A stretch of DNA of 64,000 bases. Origin: Schumannella luteola (GTDB lineage: Bacteria > Actinomycetota > Actinomycetes > Actinomycetales > Microbacteriaceae). The position numbers and the translations under genes were made by a program. Below, one piece after another: positions 24,651 through 33,557 of this stretch (position 1 is its first letter; each line of letters opens with the position of its first letter). The DNA is taken from the NCBI RefSeq assembly GCF_013408685.1, contig NZ_JACBZY010000001.1, forward strand, positions 2,728,001 to 2,792,000, given 5' to 3'. The notes under the pieces are model-generated. The model was given only the letters and a program-made list of their open reading frames with translations. It was not told the DNA's origin and ran no database searches.

Positions 24651-27602
24651 ATGAGCCGCCCCGCGCCGAAGCTGTCGGAACTCGCCCGGCTCGGGTTCTC
24701 CGAGCTCAGCGAGGCGGGGCGGCTCGTCGGCGAGGTGCCCGAGTCGACGCTGCCGCTGTTCGCGGGAGCGGCGGATCCGGATGCGGCGCTGCGGCTCCTG
24801 ATCCGGCTGCGCGAGCGCTCGGTCGCCGACGTCGACCGCGTGCTCGCGGACCCCGAGGCCGCCGAGCGTCTGGTGCGCCTCATCGGGGCTTCGGAGGGAC
24901 TCGCCGACTTCCTGCTGCGGCGACCCGAGGCGCTCGACGCGCTCGAGCATCCTCTCGTCACGCCGCTCGACCACGACGGCGCGCGCGCTGTGCTCGCCGC
25001 CGCCGTCGACGGGGGAGCGGATGAGGCGGCGTGGGTGCGCCTGCGCGTCGCCTACCGTCGCGAGCTGACCCGGCTCGCCTCATGGGATCTGTCGAGCGCC
25101 GACGCCGTGGCCGTTCTCGACACGGTCGCCGCCGGTCTCGCCGACCTGGCGAGCGCGACCCTCGACGTCGCGATCGAGATCGCCCGGCGCGCGAGCCGCT
25201 TTCCTGCCGAGCAGGTCGCAGCGACGCGCTTCTCGATCATCGCGATGGGCAAGACCGGCGCGCGCGAGCTCAACTACCTCAGCGACATCGACGTGATCTA
25301 CGTCGGCGACGCCCGCCGCGACGACGCCGGCGAGCCGCTGATCGGCGACGACCGGGCCGTCGAGATCGCCACCCGGCTCGCGATCGACACGCAGCGCGTC
25401 GTCAGCGAGCTCGCCGTCGAGCCGGCGCTGTGGGAGGTGGACGCGAACCTCCGCCCCGAGGGCAAGGACGGCGCGCTCGTGCGCACCCTCGACTCGCACC
25501 GCGCCTACTACGACCGCTGGGCGAAGAACTGGGAGTTCCAGGCGCTGCTCAAGGCACGCCCGGTCGCCGGCGATGCCGACCTCGGCGACGAGTACCTCGA
25601 GCGCATCTGGCCGCTCGTCTGGACCAGCGCGGGCCGTGACGGCTTCGTCGAGTCGGTGCAGGGGATGCGCGAGCGGGTGACCGACAACATCCCCGCCGAC
25701 GAGGTCGACGTGCAGATCAAGCTCGGGCCGGGCGGACTGCGCGACGTCGAGTTCACGATCCAGCTGCTGCAGCTCGTGCACGGCCAGCACGACGAGAGCG
25801 TGCGGCGCCGCTCGACCCTCGACGCGCTCGAGGCCCTCGCCGGCAGCGGCTACGTCGGCCGGGCCGAGGCCGCCGAGTTCTCGCGGGACTACCGCACCCT
25901 GCGTGTGCTCGAGCACCGCATCCAGCTCAGCCGCATGCGCCGCACCCACCTCATGCCGCGCGACCCCGACGCGCTGCGCGCCCTCGCGCGATCGAGCGCA
26001 CTCGCCGGCTCGGGCGAGGCGCTCGTCGAGGCCTGGCAGCGCATCAAGGTCGAGGTGCGCGGTCTGCACGAGCGGCTGTTCTACCGGCCGCTGCTCTCGG
26101 CGGTCGCCGGGCTGCCCGACGAGGACTTCCAGCTCACCAGCGAGCAGGCCGAGGCGCGCCTGTCGGCGGCCGGCTTCCTCGACCCGCGCAGCGCGTTGCA
26201 CCACATCGCGGCCCTCACCTCCGGCGTCTCGCGCCGCGCCGCGATCCAGCGCACGCTGCTGCCGGTCATGCTGTCGTGGCTCTCCGACGGACCCGATCCC
26301 GACTACGGGCTGCTCGCGTTCCGCCGGCTCAGCGACGATCTCGGCGAGGCGTACTGGTTCCTGCGCATGCTGCGCGACTCCGCCGGCGGCGCCCGGCGAC
26401 TGACCGATGTGCTGTCGAGCTCCCGCTTCGTCGGCGTGCTCTTCGAGCGGTTCCCCGAGGCGGCCGCCTGGCTCGAGAACGACAGCGAGCTGCGCCCCCG
26501 TTCCGCCGCGCTGCTCGCCGAGGAGACCGCCGCCACCCTCGCCCGCCACCGCGGCGACGTGGATGCGGCCGCCCTCGCCCTGCGCACCGCACGACGCCGG
26601 GAGGTTCTCCGGCTCGCCCTCGCCGGCATCGTCGGCGTGATCACCGTCGAGGAGCTCGGCCGCAGTCTCAGCGACATCACCGCAGCGCTGATCGACGGCA
26701 TCCTCACCCTCGCCCGCCGCGACACCGAGGGCCTCGAGTTCGCGGTGATCGCGATGGGGCGCTTCGGCGGGGGCGAGCTCGGCTTCGGCAGCGACGCCGA
26801 CATCCTCTACGTGCACCGGCCGACGACCGCCTCGCCCGAGGACTCGCAGAAGCAGGCCGAGAAGATCGTGAAGGAGCTCGTCCGGCTCAGCGAGGATCTG
26901 CGCCTGCCGCTCGAGCTGGATGCCGGCCTGCGCCCGGAGGGCAAGAACGGCCCGCTGGTGCGCTCGCTCGACTCCTACCGCGCGTACTACGCGCGCTGGT
27001 CGCTCACCTGGGAGGCGCAGGCGCTGCTGCGCGCCGACGCCGCGGCCGGCGATCGCGGCCTCGCGCTCGACTTCCTGCACATGGCCGACGACATCCGCTA
27101 CCCGGCGTCGATCCCCGAGGCCGACGTGCGCGAGGTGAAGCGCATCAAGGCGCGCGTCGAGTCGGAGCGTCTGCCCCGCGGCGCCGACCCCGCCCGACAC
27201 CTCAAGCTCGGACGGGGCTCGCTCAGCGACGTCGAGTGGCTCGTGCAGCTGCTGCAGCTGCAGCACGCCGCCGCGGTGCCCGCCCTGCGCACGACCTCGA
27301 CTCTCGACGCGCTGGCCGCCGCGGTCGACGCGGGACTCGTCGCGGCCCCCGACGCCGATCGCCTGCGCGACGCCTGGCTCATCGCCTCGCGCGCCCGCTC
27401 GGCGCTCACCCTGTGGACCGCGAAGACCGGCGATGTGCTGCCGACCGATCGGCAGGCCCTGGAGGGCGTTGCGCGACTGCTCGCGTACCCGGCCGGCGGA
27501 GCGAACGCGCTCGAGGAGGACTACCTGCGCACGACCCGCGTCGCCCGGCAGGTGTTCGAGACGCTGTTCTACGGCCCGCGCCTCTCGTCGACCCAGCGCT
27601 GA
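24651..27602 (+). CDS. glnE: glutamine synthetase adenylyltransferase/deadenylase
   Basis: 983-residue two-headed enzyme that adds and removes AMP on GlnA1. Two nucleotidyltransferase cores are visible: GKTGARELNYLSDIDVIYV (N-terminal, ~residues 201-219) and GRFGGGELGFGSDADILYV (~703-721). Each is followed by a GlnD-PII-uridylyltransferase-like region with LRPEGKDG / LRPEGKNG and GPGGLRDVEF / GRGSLSDVEW. Both active-site Asp pairs are intact. Its target tyrosine is present in glnA1 at 34.3 kb. No PII gene lies in the window. Confidence 0.96.
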   Translation: MSRPAPKLSELARLGFSELSEAGRLVGEVPESTLPLFAGAADPDAALRLLIRLRERSVADVDRVLADPEAAERLVRLIGASEGLADFLLRRPEALDALEHPLVTPLDHDGARAVLAAAVDGGADEAAWVRLRVAYRRELTRLASWDLSSADAVAVLDTVAAGLADLASATLDVAIEIARRASRFPAEQVAATRFSIIAMGKTGARELNYLSDIDVIYVGDARRDDAGEPLIGDDRAVEIATRLAIDTQRVVSELAVEPALWEVDANLRPEGKDGALVRTLDSHRAYYDRWAKNWEFQALLKARPVAGDADLGDEYLERIWPLVWTSAGRDGFVESVQGMRERVTDNIPADEVDVQIKLGPGGLRDVEFTIQLLQLVHGQHDESVRRRSTLDALEALAGSGYVGRAEAAEFSRDYRTLRVLEHRIQLSRMRRTHLMPRDPDALRALARSSALAGSGEALVEAWQRIKVEVRGLHERLFYRPLLSAVAGLPDEDFQLTSEQAEARLSAAGFLDPRSALHHIAALTSGVSRRAAIQRTLLPVMLSWLSDGPDPDYGLLAFRRLSDDLGEAYWFLRMLRDSAGGARRLTDVLSSSRFVGVLFERFPEAAAWLENDSELRPRSAALLAEETAATLARHRGDVDAAALALRTARRREVLRLALAGIVGVITVEELGRSLSDITAALIDGILTLARRDTEGLEFAVIAMGRFGGGELGFGSDADILYVHRPTTASPEDSQKQAEKIVKELVRLSEDLRLPLELDAGLRPEGKNGPLVRSLDSYRAYYARWSLTWEAQALLRADAAAGDRGLALDFLHMADDIRYPASIPEADVREVKRIKARVESERLPRGADPARHLKLGRGSLSDVEWLVQLLQLQHAAAVPALRTTSTLDALAAAVDAGLVAAPDADRLRDAWLIASRARSALTLWTAKTGDVLPTDRQALEGVARLLAYPAGGANALEEDYLRTTRVARQVFETLFYGPRLSSTQR

Positions 27603-28096
27603 TCCGCGCTCGCCTGCCCCGACTCGGCGGCCGCGACGAGGCGGCCCGCCCCGAGGTCACCCGTTCCCGGCGACACGCCCGAGATGTCACGAGAACACGC
27701 GTGAGCAGAACTTTCTTTCGCGATTTCGACCGCACTCGATGCTGTCCCCCGAACGAGGGCCCGCCGTACCCCGCGTGACGGTCGGCGCGCCGCCGCGGCC
27801 TCCGCCGCCGGTGCGGGCGCACACGTGATCGCGTGATCGACGTCGGCCCTGACCGGCCCTTTCCCCGCCCTCCGCAGAAGTGCCGACGGCAGAAGTGCGG
27901 ACAAGCCATCGCGCGTCGGCCATTCGCCCCACCGGGGTAGAACGATCATCCGCGCGCGCGTCGGGCGCGAACCGGGGGTGAGTCAGGGGTGGTCTTGCGG
28001 CCTCACCCACCGGGTGCTCAGGATGGGCGCACCTGCAGCACCGTCCAGGTCCTCGACGTCGCGGACACCCACCTCAGCTCGCGAAAGCGGGGTCTC
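27603..28096 (+). other. 494-nt intergenic leader of the polysaccharide locus
   Basis: The longest gap in the window. No convincing reading frame. It contains an AT-rich island near 27700-27740, a tandem CGTGATCG repeat (27824-27839), two direct GCAGAAGTGC repeats (27874-27898), and overlapping alternative hairpins: GGGTGAG (27976) can pair with CTCACCC (28002), while CACCC-ACC-GGGTG starting at 28004 uses the same bases. TAGAACGAT near 27938 is a weak -10 candidate. Probably a regulated leader for the downstream GT2 operon. Confidence 0.5.
27874..27898. repeat. direct repeat GCAGAAGTGC x2
   Basis: Two identical 10-mers separated by 5 nt (period 15) upstream of the GT2 gene; candidate regulator half-sites. 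Confidence 0.5.
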
Positions 28097-29746
28097 GTGT
28101 TCATCTTCATCCTGCAGCTCCGGCACCTGATCGAAGGCCACCCGGCCATCTACCTGTTCGCCGTCTACTCGGCGCTCATCTGGCTGCTGTGGCTCATCAA
28201 GACCGTCCTCTCCGCCCGCTATCGCCCGTTCACGGGCACCTACGCCGGCACGACGAGCGTCGTCGTCCCCGTCGTCGACGAGCCGCTCGACCTCTTCCGC
28301 GACGTCATCGGCCGCATGGTCGAGCAGAAGCCCGGCGAGATCATCGTCGTGATCAACGGCGCCGAGAACCCCGGACTCGTCGAGGTCTGCGAGGAGTTCG
28401 CGCCGCTCGTGCGCTGGGTGCACACGCCGATCCCGGGCAAGCGCAACGCAGTCAAGATCGGCACGGAGCTCTCCCGTGGCGACATCACCGTGCTGGTCGA
28501 CTCCGACACCGTCTGGACCGAGAACACGCTCTCCGAGCTCGTCAAGCCCTTCGCCGACGACCGCGTCGGGGGCGTCACCACACGCCAGCGCATCCTCGAA
28601 CCGCAGCGCAGCTGGATCACCCGCTGGGCCGACTGGCTCGAGAACAGCCGCGCGCTCTACTCGATGCCGGCGCAGAGCGTGCTCGGCCAGGTCGGCTGCC
28701 TGCCCGGGCGCACGATCGCGTTCCGCCGACGCATCCTCGACCAGGTCATGCACGACTTCATGACCCAGAAGTTCATGGGCGTGTTCCTCGAGGTCAGCGA
28801 CGACCGCACGCTCACGAACCTCACCTTGAAGGCCGGCTACCGGACGGTCTACCAGTACACGAGCCTCGTCTACACGGATGCACCGCTGCAGCTGAAGAAG
28901 CTGTTCAAGCAGCAGCTGCGGTGGGCGCGCGGCAGCCAGTACAACACCCTGCGGATGCTGCCGTGGATGCTCGGTCACGCTCCGGTGCTGGCCCTGTTCT
29001 TCGTGATGGACATCATCCTGCCCTTCCTGCTCTACGGCGTGATCCTCGGCTGGATCTACCGGTCGATCACGGGCCAGGGCTACGACTTCTACCGCGCGAT
29101 CCTCGACGAGTACGGTCTCTCGACCGGCCTCGTCTGGGTGCTCGGGCTGATGGTCGTGTCGTCGGTGCTCAGCATGGGCATCCGTCAGCTGCGCCACCTC
29201 GCCGAGAAGCCGAGCGACTTCTTCCGGCTGCCGCTGTTCATCATCGTGTCGACGCTGTTCCTCATGCCGGTGCGCCTGCTCGGCTTCGTGCGGATGGCGC
29301 ACGCGAGCGGGTGGGGGACGCGCGCCGGGGCGTACTCCGGCGGTGCGGACGACGCGGCCCCGAGCGGCGCGGTGACCGTGGAAGCGGCGGAGGCCGCAGC
29401 GAAGCTCGACCCGGCGCCGGTGGACCGCGTCGTGCACCCGGTGACCGCGTCGCCGGAGACCGGACCGGTCGCAGCCCGCGACCACCGGGGCGCACCGACA
29501 TCGACACTCACCACGCCGCGGACCGCGACCGCACTGCGCCCGATCACGGCGATCCGGCCGCTCAGCGCCGCCGACGCGACGCGGCCGGCCGCGCGGCCCG
29601 ACGAGACGGTCGCCCCCACCGCGGCGCGCACATCCGCGTCCGCCCCGGCGACCGCACGCCGCCGCCGGCGGCTCAACCCCTACGCCGCGATCCCGTATCT
29701 GGTCGCGGCCGGCATCTTCACCCTGGAGGCGATCTTCCTTGTCTAG
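28097..29746 (+). CDS. processive glycosyltransferase family 2, membrane polysaccharide synthase
   Basis: 549 residues from a GTG at 28097; an upstream in-frame GTG at 27989 would add 36 unlikely residues, so the start is uncertain. A TM helix near residues 15-32 is followed by a GT2-A domain: TSVVVPVVDE, IPGKRNAVKIG, the metal motif VDSDT (D135/D137), GCLPGRTIAFRR, VSDDRTLTNL and QQLRWARGS (Q272/R275/W276). Several TM helices come next. This layout matches hyaluronan/chitin/NodC-type synthases that polymerise and export sugar. Residues ~410-525 are disordered, and a final TM helix ends the protein. Overlaps the GH26 gene. With UGD nearby, the polymer may contain glucuronic acid. Confidence 0.85.
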   Translation: MFIFILQLRHLIEGHPAIYLFAVYSALIWLLWLIKTVLSARYRPFTGTYAGTTSVVVPVVDEPLDLFRDVIGRMVEQKPGEIIVVINGAENPGLVEVCEEFAPLVRWVHTPIPGKRNAVKIGTELSRGDITVLVDSDTVWTENTLSELVKPFADDRVGGVTTRQRILEPQRSWITRWADWLENSRALYSMPAQSVLGQVGCLPGRTIAFRRRILDQVMHDFMTQKFMGVFLEVSDDRTLTNLTLKAGYRTVYQYTSLVYTDAPLQLKKLFKQQLRWARGSQYNTLRMLPWMLGHAPVLALFFVMDIILPFLLYGVILGWIYRSITGQGYDFYRAILDEYGLSTGLVWVLGLMVVSSVLSMGIRQLRHLAEKPSDFFRLPLFIIVSTLFLMPVRLLGFVRMAHASGWGTRAGAYSGGADDAAPSGAVTVEAAEAAAKLDPAPVDRVVHPVTASPETGPVAARDHRGAPTSTLTTPRTATALRPITAIRPLSAADATRPAARPDETVAPTAARTSASAPATARRRRRLNPYAAIPYLVAAGIFTLEAIFLV

Positions 29747-31193
29747 AGCGATCACGAACGCCCTCGCCCCCGCCGCGCAGTGGTGGGCCTCGAGCCGGCG
29801 CAGCGCACGCGGAGCCGTCATCGGCGCGATCGCGCTCGTCGCGGCGCTGGCCCTGGTGACCGGTGTCATCTGGGTCTCCCCGGGCTCGCCGACGCAGAAG
29901 ATCGACCGGGTCGTCGCCGACCTCACCGGCGTGCAGCGGGTCACCGCCGAACGGAACCGGCTGCTGAGCGACGCGGTCAGCACACGCAAGAAGCTCGATG
30001 CCGCGAACGGGAAGGTCGACAGGGCTGCGTCTCGCGAGGAGGCGCTGCGGGCGCAGATCGCCGCCTTGAAGGGGCAGGTGCAGTCGGCCCGTGCCGAGCT
30101 CGCCGACGTCAGGGCGTCGACGGGCGGATCCGGGGCCGGACGTCCCGGATCCGGAGCGGGCGCCGGCTCGGGCGGAGCCAAGGCGCCGTACTCGGGGTCG
30201 ACGGCACCGAGCGCGCCCGCGCCGCTCGTCACGCCGACCCGCGAGCAGCTCATCCAGCCGGCGTCGCCCTACTTCGGCCTCTACACGGCGCAGTCGCCCT
30301 TCAACTGGGCCGAGTACGACGCCACCTCGGCCAAGGTCGGTGCGACGCCGAACCTCGCCGGGTTCTTCTCCGGATGGGATGAGGACTTCCGCGCCAGCGG
30401 CGTCACCCGCGCCTGGAAGCACGGCGCACTGCCGCTGGTCACCTGGGAATCGCGTCCGATCGGATCCGCCAACGATCAGAAGGACGAGCCCGACTACACG
30501 CTGGCCTCGATCATCGACGGAACGCACGACGCCTACGTGACGAAGTTCGCGCAGGATGCCGTCGCGACCGGGCTGCCGTTCGTGCTGCGCTTCGACCACG
30601 AGATGAACGGCGACTGGTACCCCTGGGCCGAGGGCGTCAACACGAACACGCAGGGCCAGTACGTTCAGGCCTGGCGGCACGTGCACGACATCTTCGAACG
30701 CGAAGGCGCCAACCGCTTCGCGATCTGGACCTGGGCGCCGAACCGCATCGACAAGCTCGCCGCCGACCGCAAGACCGTCGACTACCTCCGATCGCTCTAC
30801 CCCGGCGACGACTACGTCGACTGGGTGGGGATGTCGGGCTACCTGCGACCGCCGTTCAAGTCGGGCCAGGAGATCGGCTTCGACCAGACCTTCGGCGCGA
30901 CGCTCAGCCATCTGCGGCAGGTGGCGCCGGGCAAGCGCATCCTGCTCGCCGAGGTCGGCGCCTCGGAGGTCGAAGGGCACAAGCCCGACTGGCTCGCCTC
31001 GTTCTTCCGGGGGCTGAACGACCCAGCGAACACCGACATCGTCGGCTTCTCCTGGTTCAGCCTCACGGTGAGCAGCAAGGTCGACGGCGTGCTCGCGACC
31101 AACGACTGGCGCGTCGATTCGACCGCCGCCTCGGTCGAGGCCTTCCAGGCCGGGCTGCACGCACCCGGCGGCCGATTCACGAGCGGGGGATGA
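29739..31193 (+). CDS. membrane-anchored GH26 glycosidase
   Basis: 484 residues from a TTG at 29739 overlapping the GT2 stop by 8 nt. An N-terminal TM anchor (~27-47) is followed by a coiled coil (~60-125), a Gly/Ser/Pro linker, then a GH26 barrel from ~170. The acid/base Glu is E288 in LRFDHEMNGDWYPW and the nucleophile Glu is E405 in ILLAEVGASE. GH26 includes beta-mannanases and mixed-linkage glucanases. The anchored, operonic setting suggests trimming or release of the polymer made by the GT2 synthase rather than feeding. Substrate unknown. Confidence 0.85.
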   Translation: MSRAITNALAPAAQWWASSRRSARGAVIGAIALVAALALVTGVIWVSPGSPTQKIDRVVADLTGVQRVTAERNRLLSDAVSTRKKLDAANGKVDRAASREEALRAQIAALKGQVQSARAELADVRASTGGSGAGRPGSGAGAGSGGAKAPYSGSTAPSAPAPLVTPTREQLIQPASPYFGLYTAQSPFNWAEYDATSAKVGATPNLAGFFSGWDEDFRASGVTRAWKHGALPLVTWESRPIGSANDQKDEPDYTLASIIDGTHDAYVTKFAQDAVATGLPFVLRFDHEMNGDWYPWAEGVNTNTQGQYVQAWRHVHDIFEREGANRFAIWTWAPNRIDKLAADRKTVDYLRSLYPGDDYVDWVGMSGYLRPPFKSGQEIGFDQTFGATLSHLRQVAPGKRILLAEVGASEVEGHKPDWLASFFRGLNDPANTDIVGFSWFSLTVSSKVDGVLATNDWRVDSTAASVEAFQAGLHAPGGRFTSGG

Positions 31194-31270
31194 GCGGGAT
31201 GCAGCGCAAGCGCGACGACGCCGAATCCACCCACATCGACACCACCGACATCGACACCGACACCGACTAG
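31190..31270 (+). CDS. 26-residue ORF coupled to the GH26 gene
   Basis: The ATG overlaps the GH26 stop codon as ATGA. It encodes a very polar peptide starting MSGMQRKRDDAES and ending in a Thr-Asp-Ile-Asp repeat (TDIDTDTD), closed by TAG 27 nt before the UGD gene. It could be a real micropeptide, a translational bridge to UGD, or chance. The Asp/Thr repeat arises from a short ATCGACACC DNA repeat. Confidence 0.35.
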   Translation: MSGMQRKRDDAESTHIDTTDIDTDTD

Positions 31271-31297
31271 CACGATCCGCACGAGGGGAGCAGCACG

Positions 31298-32749
31298 ATG
31301 AGCACCGACGACAGCACGAACGAGGTCACCAGCACCGACGCCGCCCAGCCGGCCGCCGACTCCGCCGATGATCGCGGCCCGGCGCCGCGCATCAGCGTGA
31401 TCGGCAGCGGCTACCTCGGCGCGACCCACGCCGCGGCGATGGCCGAGCTCGGCTTCGAGGTGGTCGCCGCCGATCCCGACGCCGCGAAGATCGCCGCGTT
31501 CCAGGCGGGCGTCGTGCCGTTCTACGAGCCCGGGCTCGACGAGCTGATCGCCCGGCACCTCGACAGCGGGCGCCTGCGCTTCACCACCGACACCGCCGAC
31601 GCCGTCGCCGCTGCCGACATCCACTTCGTCTGCGTCGGCACGCCGCAGCGGGCCACCAGTCACGCCGCCAACCTCGACTACGTCGAGGCCGCGGTGGCCG
31701 AAGTCGCCCGGTCGCTCACCCACGACGGCGTCATCGTCGGCAAGTCGACGGTGCCGGTCGGCACCGCCGAGCGGATGCGCGAGCTCGCCACCGCACTCGC
31801 GCCCGCGGGGATCGACGTCGAACTCGTGTGGAATCCGGAGTTCCTGCGCGAGGGCAAGGCGGTCGGCGACACGCTGCACCCCGACCGCGTCGTGGTCGGC
31901 GGAGCGAGCGAGCGCACCGAGTCGCTGCTGCGGGAGCTGTATGCGCGCCCGATCGCCGAGGGCGCCGCCTTCGTCACCTGCGACCTGCCGACCGCCGAGC
32001 TGGTCAAGGTCAGCGCCAACGCCTTCCTCGCGACCAAGATCTCGTTCATCAACGCGATCGCCGAGATCTGCACCGCCGCGGGAGCCGACGTGCGCGTGCT
32101 CGCGGATGCGATCGGATACGACCCGCGCATCGGCCGCGCCTTCCTCGACGCCGGCCTCGGCTTCGGAGGCGGCTGCCTGCCGAAGGACATCCGCGCGCTC
32201 ATGCACCGCTCGGGCGAGCTCGGTGCGCTGCAGGCCGTCGGTCTGCTGCAGCAGGTGGACGAGATCAACATGGGGCAGCGGCAGAAGGTCATCGACCTCA
32301 CCCTGCAGGCCGCGGGCGGGTCGGTGCTCAATCGCCGCATCGGGGTGCTCGGCGCGGCGTTCAAGCCGTTGACCGACGACGTGCGCGACTCCCCGGCGCT
32401 CAATGTCGCCGCCGCGCTGCACCTGCGCGGCGCGCAGGTCGGCGTGTTCGACCCCGCGGCGGGGGAGACGGGCCGACGGATGTTCCCCACGCTGAGCTTC
32501 GTCGACGGCGTCGCCGCGGCAGCCCAGTCGTCGGACGTGCTCCTCGTGCTCACCGAGTGGGACGCGTTCTCGGACGCGGACCCGGCGGAGCTCGCCGGAC
32601 TGGTGCACCACCGCACCGTGATCGACGCCCGCAACTGCCTCGACCGCGCCGCCTGGGAGGCGGCCGGCTGGACGGTGATCGGTCTCGGAGTCGGCGACGC
32701 CCCGAGCCTGGCGTTCCCGTCGTCGGCTCCGGTCTTCGCCGTGGCCTGA
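31298..32749 (+). CDS. UDP-glucose 6-dehydrogenase
   Basis: Oxidises UDP-glucose to UDP-glucuronate using two NAD+. 483 residues with a ~28-residue acidic, Thr/Ala-rich N-terminal extension before the NAD fold ISVIGSGYLGATHA. Catalytic residues are intact: Lys in VSANAFLATKISFINA and Cys 293 in GFGGGCLPKD. LGAAFKPLTDDVRDSPA and LTEWDAF mark the C-terminal domain. GAGGGGAG-type ribosome site. It closes the GT2-GH26 operon and is the clearest hint that the product contains uronic acid. Confidence 0.93.
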   Translation: MSTDDSTNEVTSTDAAQPAADSADDRGPAPRISVIGSGYLGATHAAAMAELGFEVVAADPDAAKIAAFQAGVVPFYEPGLDELIARHLDSGRLRFTTDTADAVAAADIHFVCVGTPQRATSHAANLDYVEAAVAEVARSLTHDGVIVGKSTVPVGTAERMRELATALAPAGIDVELVWNPEFLREGKAVGDTLHPDRVVVGGASERTESLLRELYARPIAEGAAFVTCDLPTAELVKVSANAFLATKISFINAIAEICTAAGADVRVLADAIGYDPRIGRAFLDAGLGFGGGCLPKDIRALMHRSGELGALQAVGLLQQVDEINMGQRQKVIDLTLQAAGGSVLNRRIGVLGAAFKPLTDDVRDSPALNVAAALHLRGAQVGVFDPAAGETGRRMFPTLSFVDGVAAAAQSSDVLLVLTEWDAFSDADPAELAGLVHHRTVIDARNCLDRAAWEAAGWTVIGLGVGDAPSLAFPSSAPVFAVA

Positions 32750-32820
32750 CCCGCCGCCCCGCCCGCCCGCCGTCCCGGCCGCCCGGTGCGGCTGGCGCGG
32801 TCGGTGCGGCCGGGGTCCAC

Positions 32821-32906
32821 GTCGGAAACTCAGGCAGAGCTTCACGACCGCCACCCGCTAGGGCTGGTGCCGACCTCGCGCGGCGGTCTCTGCCTGAGTC
32901 TCCGAC
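32821..32906. repeat. inverted repeat element, copy 1
   Basis: 18-bp arms (GTCGGAAACTCAGGCAGA and its complement with one mismatch) around a 50-nt spacer, between the UGD gene and the next gene. The same arms recur at 33461-33535 with an unrelated 39-nt spacer. Confidence 0.85.
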
Positions 32907-32936
32907 AGCGCGCGTGACCGCTCGTGCGGGAGGGCA

Positions 32937-32942
32937 TAGCGT
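32937..32942 (+). promoter_or_regulatory. leaderless -10 for the deazaflavin-type gene
   Basis: TAGCGT, 7 nt before the ATG at 32950, downstream of inverted repeat copy 1. Confidence 0.5.
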
Positions 32943-32949
32943 CGCGGGC

Positions 32950-33369
32950 ATGGGCATCCGCAACCGCTGGCTGCGCTTCCTCGGTCGGCGCCTCAACCCG
33001 ATCACGCTGTCGGCCGCGCGCCGAGGTCGCGGTCCGTTCACGATCGTGCGACACCGCGGCCGTGTGTCCGGGACGATCCACGAGACCCCGATCATCGTCG
33101 CGCGCTCCGGCGCCGACTTCGTAGCCGAGCTCACCTACGGGCCACGCGTGCAGTGGTACCGCAACATCCAGGCGGCCGGCGGCAGCTGCGAGCTCGTCCG
33201 CGGCGTGGGCACCTGGCGCATCCGCTCGACCGAGCCGCTCGGCGCGGAGAGCGGTCTCCGGGCGTACGGCCCGCCACGCTCCTGGATCCTGCGCTTGCTG
33301 CGGCGGCACGACTTCCTGCTGCTCCGCGTCGCACCGGCCGAGCCGAGCGCCGACGACGAGACCGACTGA
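32950..33369 (+). CDS. nitroreductase/deazaflavin-dependent oxidoreductase family (DUF385-like)
   Basis: 139 residues. The family core is visible: FTIVRHRGRVSGTIHETPII, VAELTYGPRVQWYRNIQAAG and a final hydrophobic strand FLLLRVAP. Relatives (Ddn type) use F420H2 or related deazaflavins. Whether this organism makes F420 cannot be told from the window. A leaderless start is likely. It is flanked on both sides by the inverted repeat element. Confidence 0.78.
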   Translation: MGIRNRWLRFLGRRLNPITLSAARRGRGPFTIVRHRGRVSGTIHETPIIVARSGADFVAELTYGPRVQWYRNIQAAGGSCELVRGVGTWRIRSTEPLGAESGLRAYGPPRSWILRLLRRHDFLLLRVAPAEPSADDETD

Positions 33370-33460
33370 GCCGGTCCGCAGCGCCGACATCCGTTCGGCT
33401 CGCCGAGTCCGATAGCGCCTCGCCGGCAACCGCGCGCCTGCCGAACCCCACGGTCGCGCC

Positions 33461-33535
33461 GTCGGAAACTCAGGCAGGCGAGCCCGGATGTGACGCGAAC
33501 ACGTCGACGGATGCCGCCCTGCCTGAGTTTCCGAC
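33461..33535. repeat. inverted repeat element, copy 2
   Basis: Perfect 18-bp arms (GTCGGAAACTCAGGCAGG / CCTGCCTGAGTTTCCGAC) around a 39-nt spacer, 22 nt before the next gene's ATG. Confidence 0.88.
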
Positions 33536-33557
33536 ACCACGGCACGACAATGAGGGC

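Noticed and set aside
27687-28010. Short frames in the gap before the GT2 gene
   Set aside because: No ribosome site, biased Arg/Pro composition and no recognisable family; treated as leader DNA.
27989-28096. Upstream GTG start for the GT2 synthase
   Set aside because: The added 36 residues are Pro/His/Arg-rich and unlike a GT2 N-terminus, and they overlap the structured leader; kept only as an alternative.
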